Positions 16,292-24,298 of a stretch of DNA of 45,374 bases are shown here, in pieces. The notes under the pieces are model-generated. The model searched no databases and was not told the origin of the DNA. It saw only the letters and a program-made list of their open reading frames with translations. The stretch lies in NCBI GenBank assembly GCA_028288725.1, contig JAQGIC010000091.1, forward strand, positions 1 to 45,374. Reading direction: 5' to 3'. This DNA comes from Rhodospirillales bacterium (GTDB lineage Bacteria; Pseudomonadota; Alphaproteobacteria; ATCC43930; CGMCC-115725). A program made the translations under genes and the position numbers. Positions within the stretch are counted from its first letter, which is position 1. The number at the start of each line of letters is the position of its first letter.

Positions 16292-17158
16292 CTAAAGGAC
16301 GTTCTCCGGAAACGCGTCGCACAGGAACTGCACGAAGGCATGAACCTTGCTGCTGGCGAGCCGGCGCGAGGTGTGCAATGCCCACATCGCCACGGTTCGG
16401 TCCGATTTTCCCCAGCTGACCAGACGTCCTGATGCCAGATCGTCGGCGATGATCGATGGTGGCAACAGGGCTGCCCCGGCCCCGGCGCGCACCGCGTCGC
16501 GCACCATGATCAGCGACGACAGCCGCAGCACCGGATCCGGCAGCAGGATCAGCCCGTCCGCACAGCGCCAGTCGTCTGTCTGGGGTGTGGTCGACAGCAC
16601 GACGGCGCGCACCGGTACCGGCGCGCCCTGGTCGGGGAAGGGCCGTGCGAGCGATGCCGGCGCAACGATCAACAACTGATCGCGCACGAAGCAGCGCCCG
16701 ACCAATGTCTCATCCGGACGCGGGTTGACGCGAATGACGACGTCATAACCTTCCTCGACCAGATCGACGAACCTATCGTCGGCCGTGACTTCCAGCCTGA
16801 TTTCGGGATAGGCCGCGATGAAATCGGCGGCGATCCTGCCGAGTACGGTATGGGCGAACACGACCGGTGCGCTGACCCGGAGCCGTCCGCGGGGGCGGGT
16901 GAACCCGGCGGCAATGGTCTCGCCGATCTCAGCCACTTCGCTCAACAAGCCCTCGGTCCGGGCATAGAGCGCGCTGCCTTCCTCGGTCAGCCTCAGGGTG
17001 CGCGCGCCGCGTTCCAACAGGCGCACGCCCAGGCTTTCCTCCAATTCCATGACCCGGCGCGACAGCGTCGCCTTCGGCCGTCCACTGGCGCGGCTGGCCC
17101 GGCCGAAGCCGCCGTGACTGGCGACCAGATTGAAGTCGGTGAGGGCGAGTAGATCCAT
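16292..17158 (-). CDS. LysR-family transcriptional regulator
   Basis: 288 aa from the ATG at 17158 (MDLLALTDFNLVASHGGFG). The winged helix-turn-helix occupies residues 1-60 (SRASGRPKATLSRRVMELEESLGVRLLERG). A linker helix and a LysR substrate-binding domain follow (RLRVSAPVVFAHTVLGRI to the end). It belongs to the large group whose effector domain begins RGRLRVSAP. The gene is divergent from the quinone-oxidoreductase-like gene (17255), which it probably controls. The 96-base gap holds an inverted repeat TGAGAC-N5-GTCTCA, and an 11-bp tandem duplication covers the LysR start codon. Upstream in-frame starts exist but would run through this operator. Confidence 0.9.
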   Translation of the reverse strand: MDLLALTDFNLVASHGGFGRASRASGRPKATLSRRVMELEESLGVRLLERGARTLRLTEEGSALYARTEGLLSEVAEIGETIAAGFTRPRGRLRVSAPVVFAHTVLGRIAADFIAAYPEIRLEVTADDRFVDLVEEGYDVVIRVNPRPDETLVGRCFVRDQLLIVAPASLARPFPDQGAPVPVRAVVLSTTPQTDDWRCADGLILLPDPVLRLSSLIMVRDAVRAGAGAALLPPSIIADDLASGRLVSWGKSDRTVAMWALHTSRRLASSKVHAFVQFLCDAFPENVL

Positions 17159-17173
17159 CAGTGATCCATCAGT
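17152..17173. repeat. Perfect 11-bp tandem duplication over the LysR start codon
   Basis: GATCCATCAGT occurs twice in a row. The first copy contains the reverse-strand ATG used by the LysR gene (17158-17156). The second copy contains an out-of-frame ATG that would stop after three codons. Confidence 0.85.
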
Positions 17174-17189
17174 GAGACGGTCTGTCTCA
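17173..17189. promoter_or_regulatory. Putative LysR operator in the divergent promoter region
   Basis: TGAGAC and GTCTCA form a perfect 6-bp inverted repeat spaced by 5 bases. It lies 15 bases upstream of the LysR start and 66 bases upstream of the oxidoreductase start, the usual place for autoregulation combined with control of the divergent gene. Confidence 0.5.
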
Positions 17190-17254
17190 AATATACCATC
17201 TGACGATCGAAACTGGAACGGACTACCTTGCTGTTCATGGCAAGGAGAACAGCG

Positions 17255-18187
17255 ATGAACACGAACCAAGCGTTACGCATTCACGCCTATGGTGGCCCCG
17301 AGGTCACGCAGCTCGACGACATGCCCGTGCCGACGCCCGCCGCCGGTCAAGTGCTGGTCCGGGTCAAGGCTGCCGGGGTCAACGGCCTTGACTGGAAGGT
17401 CCGCGACGGGCTGGTCCGCGACGCCTTCCCGCTGCCGCTGCCGGCGGCGCTGGGCATCGAACTCGCGGGGGTGGTGACGGCAACCGGCGCCGGTGCCGCC
17501 CGCTTCAAAGTCGGCGACCGCGTCATGGGCCCGCTGGCCGGTCTTGGCGCCTATGCCGACTTCGTCGTGATCGACGAGGCCAAACTATGCCTGACGCCGG
17601 CATCCTTGTCCGACGTCGAGGCGGCGGCCCTGCCGGTCGCGACGCTGACGGCCTGGCAGGTTTTGCGGGCGGCCGGAGAGCCGCGCCCTGGTCAGAAGAT
17701 CCTGATCCATGGCGCCGCCGGCGGCGTCGGCAGCTTCGCCGTCCAGTTCGCCAAGGCCGCCGGGGCCATCGTGTTCGCGACCGCGTCCGGAGCCAGCCGC
17801 AACCATGTTCTGGGTCTGGGCGCCGACGAGGTGATCGATCGCCATGCCGAGCGGTTCGAGGAGCGGGTCGGCGGGATAGACCTCGTCATCGATCTGGTCG
17901 GCGGCGAGACGCTGGATCGCTCCTGGGGCGTCCTCGCGAATGACGGCGCGATCGTCAGCACGGCGGCGCCCGACATCACCCAGCGCGCGCCGGCCGGCCG
18001 GCGGGGCCTGTGGTTCATGATGAAACCCGATGCGGCACGGCTCGGCCGCATCGCCGAGGCGGTCGCGGCCGGCAGCCTCAAATCCACCGTCGCCGAAACC
18101 ATCGGCCGGGCCGGTCTCGCCGACGCCATCGAGCACAATAAGCAGGGCCATGCGCCCGGCAAGATCGTGCTCGACCTCACCCGCTAG
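17255..18187 (+). CDS. NADP-dependent zinc-free alcohol dehydrogenase / quinone oxidoreductase (MDR superfamily)
   Basis: 310 aa. The ATG at 17255 follows a strong ribosome site, AAGGAG, with 8-base spacing. It has the GroES-like N-terminal domain (MPVPTPAAGQVLVRVKAAGVN) and the nucleotide-binding motif IHGAAGGVGSFAVQFAKAAG near residues 148-168. There is no cysteine-rich structural zinc loop, so it belongs to the QOR/zeta-crystallin branch. It should reduce quinones or activated double bonds with NADPH in the cytoplasm. The gene is divergent from a LysR regulator, a layout typical of inducible detoxification reductases. The stop codon TAG coincides with the first triplet of repeat copy R2. 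Confidence 0.9.
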   Translation: MNTNQALRIHAYGGPEVTQLDDMPVPTPAAGQVLVRVKAAGVNGLDWKVRDGLVRDAFPLPLPAALGIELAGVVTATGAGAARFKVGDRVMGPLAGLGAYADFVVIDEAKLCLTPASLSDVEAAALPVATLTAWQVLRAAGEPRPGQKILIHGAAGGVGSFAVQFAKAAGAIVFATASGASRNHVLGLGADEVIDRHAERFEERVGGIDLVIDLVGGETLDRSWGVLANDGAIVSTAAPDITQRAPAGRRGLWFMMKPDAARLGRIAEAVAAGSLKSTVAETIGRAGLADAIEHNKQGHAPGKIVLDLTR

Positions 18188-18293
18188 AGCCTGATCCGAT
18201 CAAACCGGCTCGGTTTGATCGGTCTCTAAATATATGATTTAAACGGCGATTCAGACATGATGTCGGTCCGACCTCATGTCATCGCGCTCTAGA
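18185..18293. repeat. Dispersed two-hairpin intergenic repeat, copy R2 (inverse orientation to R1)
   Basis: The reverse complement of this segment aligns with 2504-2619. It has TCAAACC/GGTTTGA near 18200-18220, a GTCTCTAAATA centre, and GACATGA...TCATGTC around 18255-18280. It fills exactly the space between two convergent reading frames: it begins with the TAG stop of the oxidoreductase and ends one base before the TGA of the small lipoprotein frame. Confidence 0.85.
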
Positions 18294-18567
18294 TCAGAAG
18301 GAACAGGCGCCCGGCCGCCTGCCGCGCGAGACGATCGACTGGTCGGGCCGGACGCTCAGGTCGTACAAGGACTTCGCGGCCGAAACCGCGAAGTAGTGGC
18401 AGGCGGCCTGACGGTTATTGCCGATAGATCGTGAACTCGCCCGTCGGTCCCGACAGCAGGCCGGGCCCGCCGCCAAGCTCGCTCGCCGGCACCGGAAACG
18501 GCGCCGGCTTGGCGCTGCAGCCCGCCATCAGCAGCATCAGCGTCGCCACCGCCGCCCGCGCGATCAA
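18294..18567 (-). pseudogene. Small lipoprotein gene, apparently frameshifted
   Basis: From a TTG at 18567 that overlaps the porin stop (TTGA), the first frame reads MIARAAVATLMLLMAGCSAK. This is a lipoprotein signal with lipobox LMAGC. It stops at 18415 after 50 residues, ending GEFTIYRQ. The next frame then carries well-biased codons, NRQAACHYFAVSAAK, then SLYDLSVRPDQSIVSRG, to a TGA at 18296-18294. Removing one C in the run near 18420 would join them as ...FTIYRNNRQAACHYF... into a protein of about 90 aa. So this is either a recent frameshift, a sequencing error, or a 50-aa lipoprotein with a decayed tail. It is in operon with the porin upstream. Function unknown. Confidence 0.5.
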
Positions 18568-20183
18568 AACCGCACCCGCGCGCCGGCGGTCACCGTGGTG
18601 ATGTCGTAATAGCTGGCGAATGACCGGCTCAGGCTCTGCAGATGGCCGCTCACGAACAGCTCCAGCCCGGCGTCGTCGACATTCTGCACGAAGGCGATGC
18701 CGTAGGTGCGGGCCGTGTCGCCGGCGAAGTTCAGCTCGTCATTCTCGTTGTAATCGATCGAGAAGGCGCTCTGGCCGAAGTCCCAGAACCGGGTCAGGTA
18801 GCCGAGCTTGGCATAATACATCACCGGCGATAGCGGCCGGCCGGTCGGGTCGGTGTATTTCACGTCGCGCGTCCCGCCGGCCAGCGTCGCGTTCAGCCCG
18901 TTCGGCAGCAGGACCGAGGCGGAGCCGGTATATTGCTTGGACTCGTTGGCCGAGGTATCGGCGATCGACGCGGTCGAAAGCGGACCGGTCGCGATCGGCG
19001 TCGAGGCATAGCCATAGGCATTGGTAGGCGCCGAATGGTTGCGGCTGTCCGCGTCGGCGAAGCCGAAGGCGGCCGAGACCTTCACCCCCTCCCAGATCGC
19101 CCCATAGCGGACCGCCAGATCGAAAGCACCGCCATCGACCAGCGACGCGGCAAACTGCACCGGGCCGAACAACGGGCTGTCGTAGCGGATGCGATCGTCA
19201 CGCACCAACCCGTCCATGTAATTGAAGACGGTGCCGACCGAGGGGCCGAAGGCGTTGGCCGGCGACGTCACGAAGCTGCCCCGGGTCGTGCCCGGAATGC
19301 GGGCGGCGCCGCGCTGGCGGAACGCGAAGCCGCCGTCGAGATCGGCGATGTTGACGTAGGACGCGACCGCCGTGCCGGACTGATCGACCTCGGTCGTCAG
19401 ATAGCTGGCGGTCGAACCGAATCCCAGGCGCACCGCGCCCCAGTTCTTGTTCTGGACGAAGGTTTCGACCTGACGGGCGGTGAAGGTGCCGCCGACATTG
19501 TTGGCCGAGGAGCCGCCGGTCGGCGTGAAATTATTGATCGAGCTCGGACTGTCCTGAGTGAGCGAGGTATTGGCCGAGCTGTTCGGCGTGATCTGCGTCT
19601 CGATGTTGAACCCGCCGCTGGTGTCCTGATTGATCCGGCCTTCGCCGACGAACCGCAGGCGCGAGGAGGAATTGTTGTTGTCGACGTTGCGGATCGATGA
19701 ATTGTGGCCGTCGTTGCCGTAGATCTCCATCCGGTCGACCTGGCCGGAGATGCTGACCTTGACCCGGTCGGCACCGGAGGACACCACCGCGGCGGGGATC
19801 TTGGGCACATTGTCGGGGGCACCCGGACCGGCGGCGGTATAGGGCGCAATGGTCGAGATGGCGTCCATGTTGCCCGGGTTCTTGGTGACGATCGTGCCCT
19901 TGGGCGGCGGGACGATGCCGCCGACCACGGTGGCGGACGGGCTGCCCTGGGTTGCCGCCAGCTGCGCCTGCAGCTGCTGAACCTGCAGGGTCAGCGCCTG
20001 GATCTGTTGATTGTTCTGCTGCTGCACGATCTGGAGCTGCTGGGCCAGAGCCTTCAACTGCGCCTCGACGGCCGGGTCGGTCGCGGCCATGCCGGTCGCC
20101 GGCAGAAGCGCGAGCGCGGCGCCGGCCGCGAGCAGGCTCGTGCGGGGCCGCCGGGCGGCCGTCTTCCCATCATTCACGCTCAT
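18564..20183 (-). CDS. Gram-negative porin with N-terminal coiled coil
   Basis: 539 aa. A signal peptide (RTSLLAAGAALALLPATGMA) is followed by a Gln/Leu-rich coiled coil at about residues 38-78 that may span the periplasm or aid trimerisation. A 16- to 18-strand beta-barrel region runs from about residue 138 (VKVSISGQVDRMEIYGNDG) to the terminal phenylalanine in AGARVRF, the outer-membrane insertion signal. Internal motifs such as SRLRFVGEGRINQDTSGGF and GAVRLGFGSTASYLTTEVD are typical of alphaproteobacterial porins. It should be a trimeric outer-membrane diffusion channel. A small lipoprotein frame overlaps its stop. The region upstream (20184-20663) is AT-richer and likely holds its promoter. 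Confidence 0.9.
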   Translation of the reverse strand: MSVNDGKTAARRPRTSLLAAGAALALLPATGMAATDPAVEAQLKALAQQLQIVQQQNNQQIQALTLQVQQLQAQLAATQGSPSATVVGGIVPPPKGTIVTKNPGNMDAISTIAPYTAAGPGAPDNVPKIPAAVVSSGADRVKVSISGQVDRMEIYGNDGHNSSIRNVDNNNSSSRLRFVGEGRINQDTSGGFNIETQITPNSSANTSLTQDSPSSINNFTPTGGSSANNVGGTFTARQVETFVQNKNWGAVRLGFGSTASYLTTEVDQSGTAVASYVNIADLDGGFAFRQRGAARIPGTTRGSFVTSPANAFGPSVGTVFNYMDGLVRDDRIRYDSPLFGPVQFAASLVDGGAFDLAVRYGAIWEGVKVSAAFGFADADSRNHSAPTNAYGYASTPIATGPLSTASIADTSANESKQYTGSASVLLPNGLNATLAGGTRDVKYTDPTGRPLSPVMYYAKLGYLTRFWDFGQSAFSIDYNENDELNFAGDTARTYGIAFVQNVDDAGLELFVSGHLQSLSRSFASYYDITTVTAGARVRF

Positions 20184-20663
20184 TTACGGAACCTCCCCTT
20201 TTTTCCCCGCATCTGTGGTCCGATGAAAAGGTTCGTGATCGCCCGCAGCGCCCGTCGGAGATGATCGTTCAAAATTGATTTTATACAGAAAAGCGGAGGA
20301 AATTCATTCCCGGCGTACATGCGGGCGACACTCCTTCGATGATATTTCCGTGACACGGCTTCCGGGCGGTGCGCGGCCTGTAGCAATTGTCATCTGCTGC
20401 GGATTGACAGCCTGGGGCGAACGGCCTAATGCCAAACCCGTTCGGGGCGACCCGCCTTGGGACATCCATCGCCCCTCAGAGAATGAAATGGCCAGTCATA
20501 GTAGTGGCGCCCCGGTCGAGGCCGAGCCTCCGAGCCTGGGCACTGCGGAACATCATGGAAGTATCTCGCCGGCCTTGGGTGCTGGCGTGCGAGCCCTGAT
20601 CATGTGACGGGCGTTCGTGCGTAAGCCTTGAGGCTGGGGACAAGTCCCGCTCGGAGGTAAAGC
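20184..20663. other. Intergenic region between a porin and an ABC importer; no gene seen
   Basis: 480 bases between divergent genes. It includes an AT-rich patch (AATTGATTTTATACAG, about 20270-20287) that is a likely promoter area for one or both sides, though I cannot fix the boxes. A possible structured stretch (GTTCGGGGCGACCCGCC near 20440) does not match a riboswitch class I know. The open frames within it have poor codon bias. Confidence 0.5.
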
Positions 20664-20705
20664 ATGAACATCCCTTTCGGAAAGCCCCGCGTCCATGCGC
20701 GGTGA
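20664..20705 (+). CDS. 13-codon leader peptide overlapping the ABC permease start
   Basis: ATG at 20664, preceded by a near-perfect ribosome site CGGAGGT with 6-base spacing, encodes MNIPFGKPRVHAR and stops at 20703-20705. The permease ATG (20695) lies inside it in another frame and has no ribosome site of its own. The simplest reading is translational coupling through a mini-ORF. The alternative is a frameshift that split the true N-terminus of the permease. Confidence 0.5.
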   Translation: MNIPFGKPRVHAR

Positions 20706-22434
20706 ATCTTTTCTCTTCGCGCTCACGCCGCGGCGTGGCCTGTTGCCCAATCGCTGGGACCTCATCGCCTTTCCCCTGATCATCGGCCTGCTGGCCCTTA
20801 CGGTGATCGGCGGCAAGCAGATGAGCGCGCCGCTCGCGGTGCTCGATGCCGGCGCGGTCACGCTCGACCCGGCCAACCTGCCGGAATATGCGCTGCGCAC
20901 GACGCTGCGCATGCTGGCCGCTCTCGCGGCCTCGCTCGTGTTCACGCTGGTCTATGGCACGCTCGCGGCCAAGAGCCGGCGGGCCGAGCTGGTGCTGGTG
21001 CCGATCCTCGACATCCTCCAATCGGTGCCGGTGCTGAGCTATATCTCGTTCACCGTCGTGTTCTTCATGGCGCTGTTTCCGGGCCAGGTCGCCGGTGCGG
21101 AGCTGGCGGCGATCTTCGCCATCTTCACCAGCCAGGCCTGGAACATGACGTTCAGCTTCTACCAGTCGCTGCGCACGGTGCCGCACGATCTGGACGAGGC
21201 CTCGCGCGGGTTCCATTTCTCGGCCTGGCAGCGCTTCTGGCGGTTGGAAGTGCCGTTCGCCATGCCGGGCCTGATCTGGAACATGATGATGTCTATGTCG
21301 GGCGGCTGGTTCTTCGTGGTCGCGGTCGAGGCGGTCACCGTCGGCGATACCACCATCACGCTCCCCGGCATCGGCGCCTATCTGTCCAAGGCGATCGACG
21401 CGCGCGATCTGGGCGCGGTCGGCTGGACCATCCTGGCGATGACCGTGGTCATCATCCTCTATGATCAGCTGATGTTCCGGCCGCTGGTCGCCTGGGCCGA
21501 CAAGTTCCGGTTCGAGATGACGGCCGCCCAGGCGGCGCCGGAATCCTGGTTCCTCGACATGATGCGCCGGGCCCGCCTGGTGCAGAAGCTGGGGACGCCG
21601 ATCGCCTGGCTCCTGCACGGCTTCGTGCGCCTGCGCGTGCCGTTGCCCCAGGGCACCAAGCAGCTCAATACCCGCCGCACGCTGCTGTCCAGGATCGTCG
21701 ATGTGGTCTGGTACGTCGTCGTGGCCGCCGGCACGATCGATATCGCCTGGCAGATCATCGACTTCGTTTCCGCCGAACTGGGCTGGAGCGATCTGTTGGA
21801 GGTGCTGACGCTGGGGTTCTACACGCTGATCCGCGTCGTCATTCTGATCGTCGTCGCGACGATCGTCTGGGTTCCGATCGGCGTTATCGTCGGGCTCAGG
21901 CCGAAGCTGGCCGAGCGGATCCAGCCGCTGGCCCAATTCCTGGCGGCGTTCCCGTCGAACCTGCTGTTCCCGATCGCCGTGGTGGCGATCCTGAAATATC
22001 ATCTGAACCCGGATATCTGGCTGTCGCCGCTGATCATCCTCGGCACGCAATGGTACATCCTGTTCAACGTCATCGCCGGGGCCTCGACATATCCGAACGA
22101 GCTGCGCGAGGCCGCGGCGAACTTCAAGATCCGCGGCTGGCAATGGTGGCGGCAGGCGATGCTGCCCGGCATCTTCCCCTATTACGTGACCGGCGCCATC
22201 ACCGCGTCGGGCGGCGCCTGGAACGCCTCGATCGTGGCCGAGGTGGTCAAATGGGGCGACGATACCGTCACCGCCCATGGGCTGGGCGCGTACATCACCC
22301 AGACCACGACGGCGGCGGACTATCCCAAGATCGTGCTCGGCGTCGCCGTCATGTCGTTCTTCGTGATCGTGTTCAACCGAACCGTCTGGCGTCCGCTCTA
22401 TGCGTATGCCGAGCGCCGGTTGCGGTTGGATTGA
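20695..22434 (+). CDS. ABC transporter permease, two fused TauC/SsuC-type domains
   Basis: 579 aa, twice the usual permease length. Two homologous inner-membrane modules are visible. The first spans about residues 15-270, with its EAA-like loop DLDEASRGFHFSAWQRFWRL. The second spans about 325-570, with NELREAAANFKIRGWQWWRQ as the equivalent cytoplasmic coupling loop. The fusion means one polypeptide forms the whole channel. The nitrate/sulfonate/taurine/bicarbonate family is indicated by the loop and by the ATPase that follows 14 bases later. No substrate-binding protein gene is nearby, so the cargo cannot be inferred. Confidence 0.9.
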   Translation: MRGESFLFALTPRRGLLPNRWDLIAFPLIIGLLALTVIGGKQMSAPLAVLDAGAVTLDPANLPEYALRTTLRMLAALAASLVFTLVYGTLAAKSRRAELVLVPILDILQSVPVLSYISFTVVFFMALFPGQVAGAELAAIFAIFTSQAWNMTFSFYQSLRTVPHDLDEASRGFHFSAWQRFWRLEVPFAMPGLIWNMMMSMSGGWFFVVAVEAVTVGDTTITLPGIGAYLSKAIDARDLGAVGWTILAMTVVIILYDQLMFRPLVAWADKFRFEMTAAQAAPESWFLDMMRRARLVQKLGTPIAWLLHGFVRLRVPLPQGTKQLNTRRTLLSRIVDVVWYVVVAAGTIDIAWQIIDFVSAELGWSDLLEVLTLGFYTLIRVVILIVVATIVWVPIGVIVGLRPKLAERIQPLAQFLAAFPSNLLFPIAVVAILKYHLNPDIWLSPLIILGTQWYILFNVIAGASTYPNELREAAANFKIRGWQWWRQAMLPGIFPYYVTGAITASGGAWNASIVAEVVKWGDDTVTAHGLGAYITQTTTAADYPKIVLGVAVMSFFVIVFNRTVWRPLYAYAERRLRLD

Positions 22435-22448
22435 GAGGGCAGAAAGCC

Positions 22449-23768
22449 ATGTTGAATGCAGTACAGGCTCAAACGGCGCCGGGCGCCGAAGTGCTCTCGG
22501 TCAAGGGCGTCCGCCAGGGGTTTCAGAAGGGCTCGGGCGAGCTCTTGGTGCTCGACGATGTCGACCTCAGCCTCAAGGACGGCGAGATCGTCGCCTTGCT
22601 CGGTCGCTCGGGCTCCGGCAAGTCGACCCTGCTGCGCATCATCGCCGGCCTGATCAAGCCCAGCGCCGGCGACGTGATCTATCGCGGCGAGCCGGTCAAG
22701 GGGCCGGCCGACGGCGTCGCGATGGTGTTTCAGACTTTCGCGCTATTCCCGTGGCTGACGGTGTTGCAGAACGTCGAAGCCGGCCTCGAGGCGCTGGGCG
22801 TCGATCCCAAGGAATCGCGCAAGCGCGCGCTGGCGGCGATCGATCTGATCGGTCTCGACGGTTTCGAATCCGCCTATCCGCGCGAGCTGTCGGGCGGCAT
22901 GCGCCAGCGCGTGGGCTTTGCCCGGGCGCTGGTGGTCGATCCGACCATCCTGCTGATGGACGAGCCGTTCTCCGCCCTCGACGTGCTGACGGCCGAGACG
23001 CTCAGGACCGACATGCTCGATCTCTGGACCGAGAAGCGGCTGCCGACCAAGGCGGTGCTGCTGGTCACCCATAATATCGAAGAGGCCGTGTTCATGGCCG
23101 ACCGCATCCTGGTGTTCTCGTCGAACCCGGGCCGCGTCGCGGCCGAGATCAAGGTGCCGTTCCCGCATCCGCGCAACCGGCTGGACCCGGTCTTCCGCCA
23201 GATGGTCGACGAGATCTATGCCAAGATGACCGCGCGCCCGGCACCCGATTCCAAGGGAAAGATCAAGGGGGTCGAGATCGGCACCTGGATCCCGCGGGTG
23301 TCGACCAACATCATGGCCGGCCTGATCGAGACGGTCGCGGCCGCCCCCTACAGCGGCCGGGCCGACCTGCCGGAAATCGCGCGCAATCTGCAGCTCGAGG
23401 GCGACGAGCTGTTCCCGGCGGCCGAAGCGCTGCAGAATCTGGGCTTCGCCGAAATGCGCGAAGGCGATATCCACCTGACCATGCCGGGCCGGGTGTTCGC
23501 CGAGGCCGATACCCAGCAGCGCAAGCGCATGTTCTCCGACCATCTGCTGCGCTCCTTCCCGCTCGCGGCCCATATCCGCCGCGTGCTCGACGAGCGCCCG
23601 GGCCACCGCGCGCCGCGCGTCCGGTTCGAGCAGGAGCTGGAGGATTACCTGAGCGACGATGCCGCCGAAGAGACGATCGACACGATCATCAATTGGGGCC
23701 GCTACGGCGAAATCTTCTCGTACGACGATCAAGCCGAGATGTTCAGCCTGGAAAATCCCGAGGGCTGA
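22449..23768 (+). CDS. ABC transporter ATPase, NitT/TauT type with AAA-associated C-terminal domain
   Basis: 439 aa. The N-terminal ATPase (about residues 1-255) has Walker A LLGRSGSGKST, signature LSGGMRQRVGFARAL, Walker B ILLMDEPFSALD and switch His LLVTHNIEEA. The remaining 150-odd residues form the AAA-associated C-terminal domain typical of a clade always paired with double permeases: DLPEIARNLQLEGDELFPAA, then AEALQNLGFAEMREGDIHLT and RRVLDERPGHRAPRV. This winged-helix-like tail may regulate the pump. ATG at 22449 with GAGAGGG upstream. Cotranscribed with the fused permease. Confidence 0.92.
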   Translation: MLNAVQAQTAPGAEVLSVKGVRQGFQKGSGELLVLDDVDLSLKDGEIVALLGRSGSGKSTLLRIIAGLIKPSAGDVIYRGEPVKGPADGVAMVFQTFALFPWLTVLQNVEAGLEALGVDPKESRKRALAAIDLIGLDGFESAYPRELSGGMRQRVGFARALVVDPTILLMDEPFSALDVLTAETLRTDMLDLWTEKRLPTKAVLLVTHNIEEAVFMADRILVFSSNPGRVAAEIKVPFPHPRNRLDPVFRQMVDEIYAKMTARPAPDSKGKIKGVEIGTWIPRVSTNIMAGLIETVAAAPYSGRADLPEIARNLQLEGDELFPAAEALQNLGFAEMREGDIHLTMPGRVFAEADTQQRKRMFSDHLLRSFPLAAHIRRVLDERPGHRAPRVRFEQELEDYLSDDAAEETIDTIINWGRYGEIFSYDDQAEMFSLENPEG

Positions 23769-23806
23769 TCGGGCCGACCCGCGGGAACCGGCAGGCGGTG
23801 GGCGTC

Positions 23807-23871
23807 AGCGCGATTTTCGTCTGGATGGCTCCATCCGGACGGCAAGAAATCGCGCCAGCCTATTTAGAGAC
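23807..23871. repeat. Hairpin repeat copy H2, forming the 3' end of the ParB-like pseudogene
   Basis: AGCGCGATTTTCGTCTGGAT, a GGCTCC loop and ATCCGGACGGCAAGAAATCG, then CGCCAG, match the consensus of copies at 25124 and 28675. The following TATTTAGAGAC equals the centre of R1 and R2. The reverse-strand stop and last sense codons of the pseudogene lie inside it. Confidence 0.75.
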
Positions 23872-24279
23872 GCCGATGCGCCGCAGTTCGCCGGCCAGCG
23901 AGCGGAACGGGGCATCGACGATATCGTCGCGATCGCACCGCTGCCCGTCGGCATCGAAGGGATGCATCCAGTTCCGGCTGTCGAGCACGAACCAGAAGGT
24001 GTCCGCGTCCAGCCGGGACAGCGACGAGGGTGACGAGAACGCTCTTCACGCCCTCTTCGTGAAGCGCGCGGGCGAGATGGTGATGATCGATGATAAAGCA
24101 TCGATCCTTCGGCCCCAGAATCACCGGGATCATATGCTGTCCCAGGAATTCGCGGTCCTTGTCGCCTGCTTTCTGGCGCCAGGTTTTCCGCTTGGCCTCG
24201 ACCTCGCGCATGCCGACGGCGTCGGGCGGAGGTCCAGGATATCGACGGGATGGAGCAGCGGTTCGCGGTTCGGGATCAT
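23860..24279 (-). pseudogene. ParB-like nuclease domain protein (ParBc_2), broken by two frameshifts and 3'-truncated
   Basis: ATG at 24279 with a strong ribosome site (GGAGG, 7-base spacing) reads MIPNREPLLHPVDILDLRPT and then leaves frame near 24222. The next frame gives GMREVEAKRKTWRQ, then FLGQHMIPVILGPKDRCFII and DHHHLARAL up to KSVLVTLVA. A second shift near 24035 moves to LSRLDADTFWFVLDSRNWMH and DDIVDAPFRSLAGELRRIG, stopping as VSK. Joined, these match the compact ParB-like family (ParBc_2), whose members normally continue past RSLAGELRR for another 30 or more residues. The last four codons come from repeat H2. It is downstream of the RcnR-like gene by 19 bases, so it once belonged to that operon. 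Non-functional as read. Confidence 0.75.
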
Positions 24280-24298
24280 CGGAAAGCCTCCGTCTGAT

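Noticed and set aside
20275-20607. 110-codon frame between the porin and ABC genes
   Set aside because: Poor codon bias, no ribosome site, low hydrophobic order; more likely leader or intergenic DNA.
20200-20694. Possible ykkC/guanidine riboswitch before the NitT/TauT-type ABC genes
   Set aside because: The family link made it worth checking, but the conserved cores of that class were not found; GGTCCGATG alone is too little.
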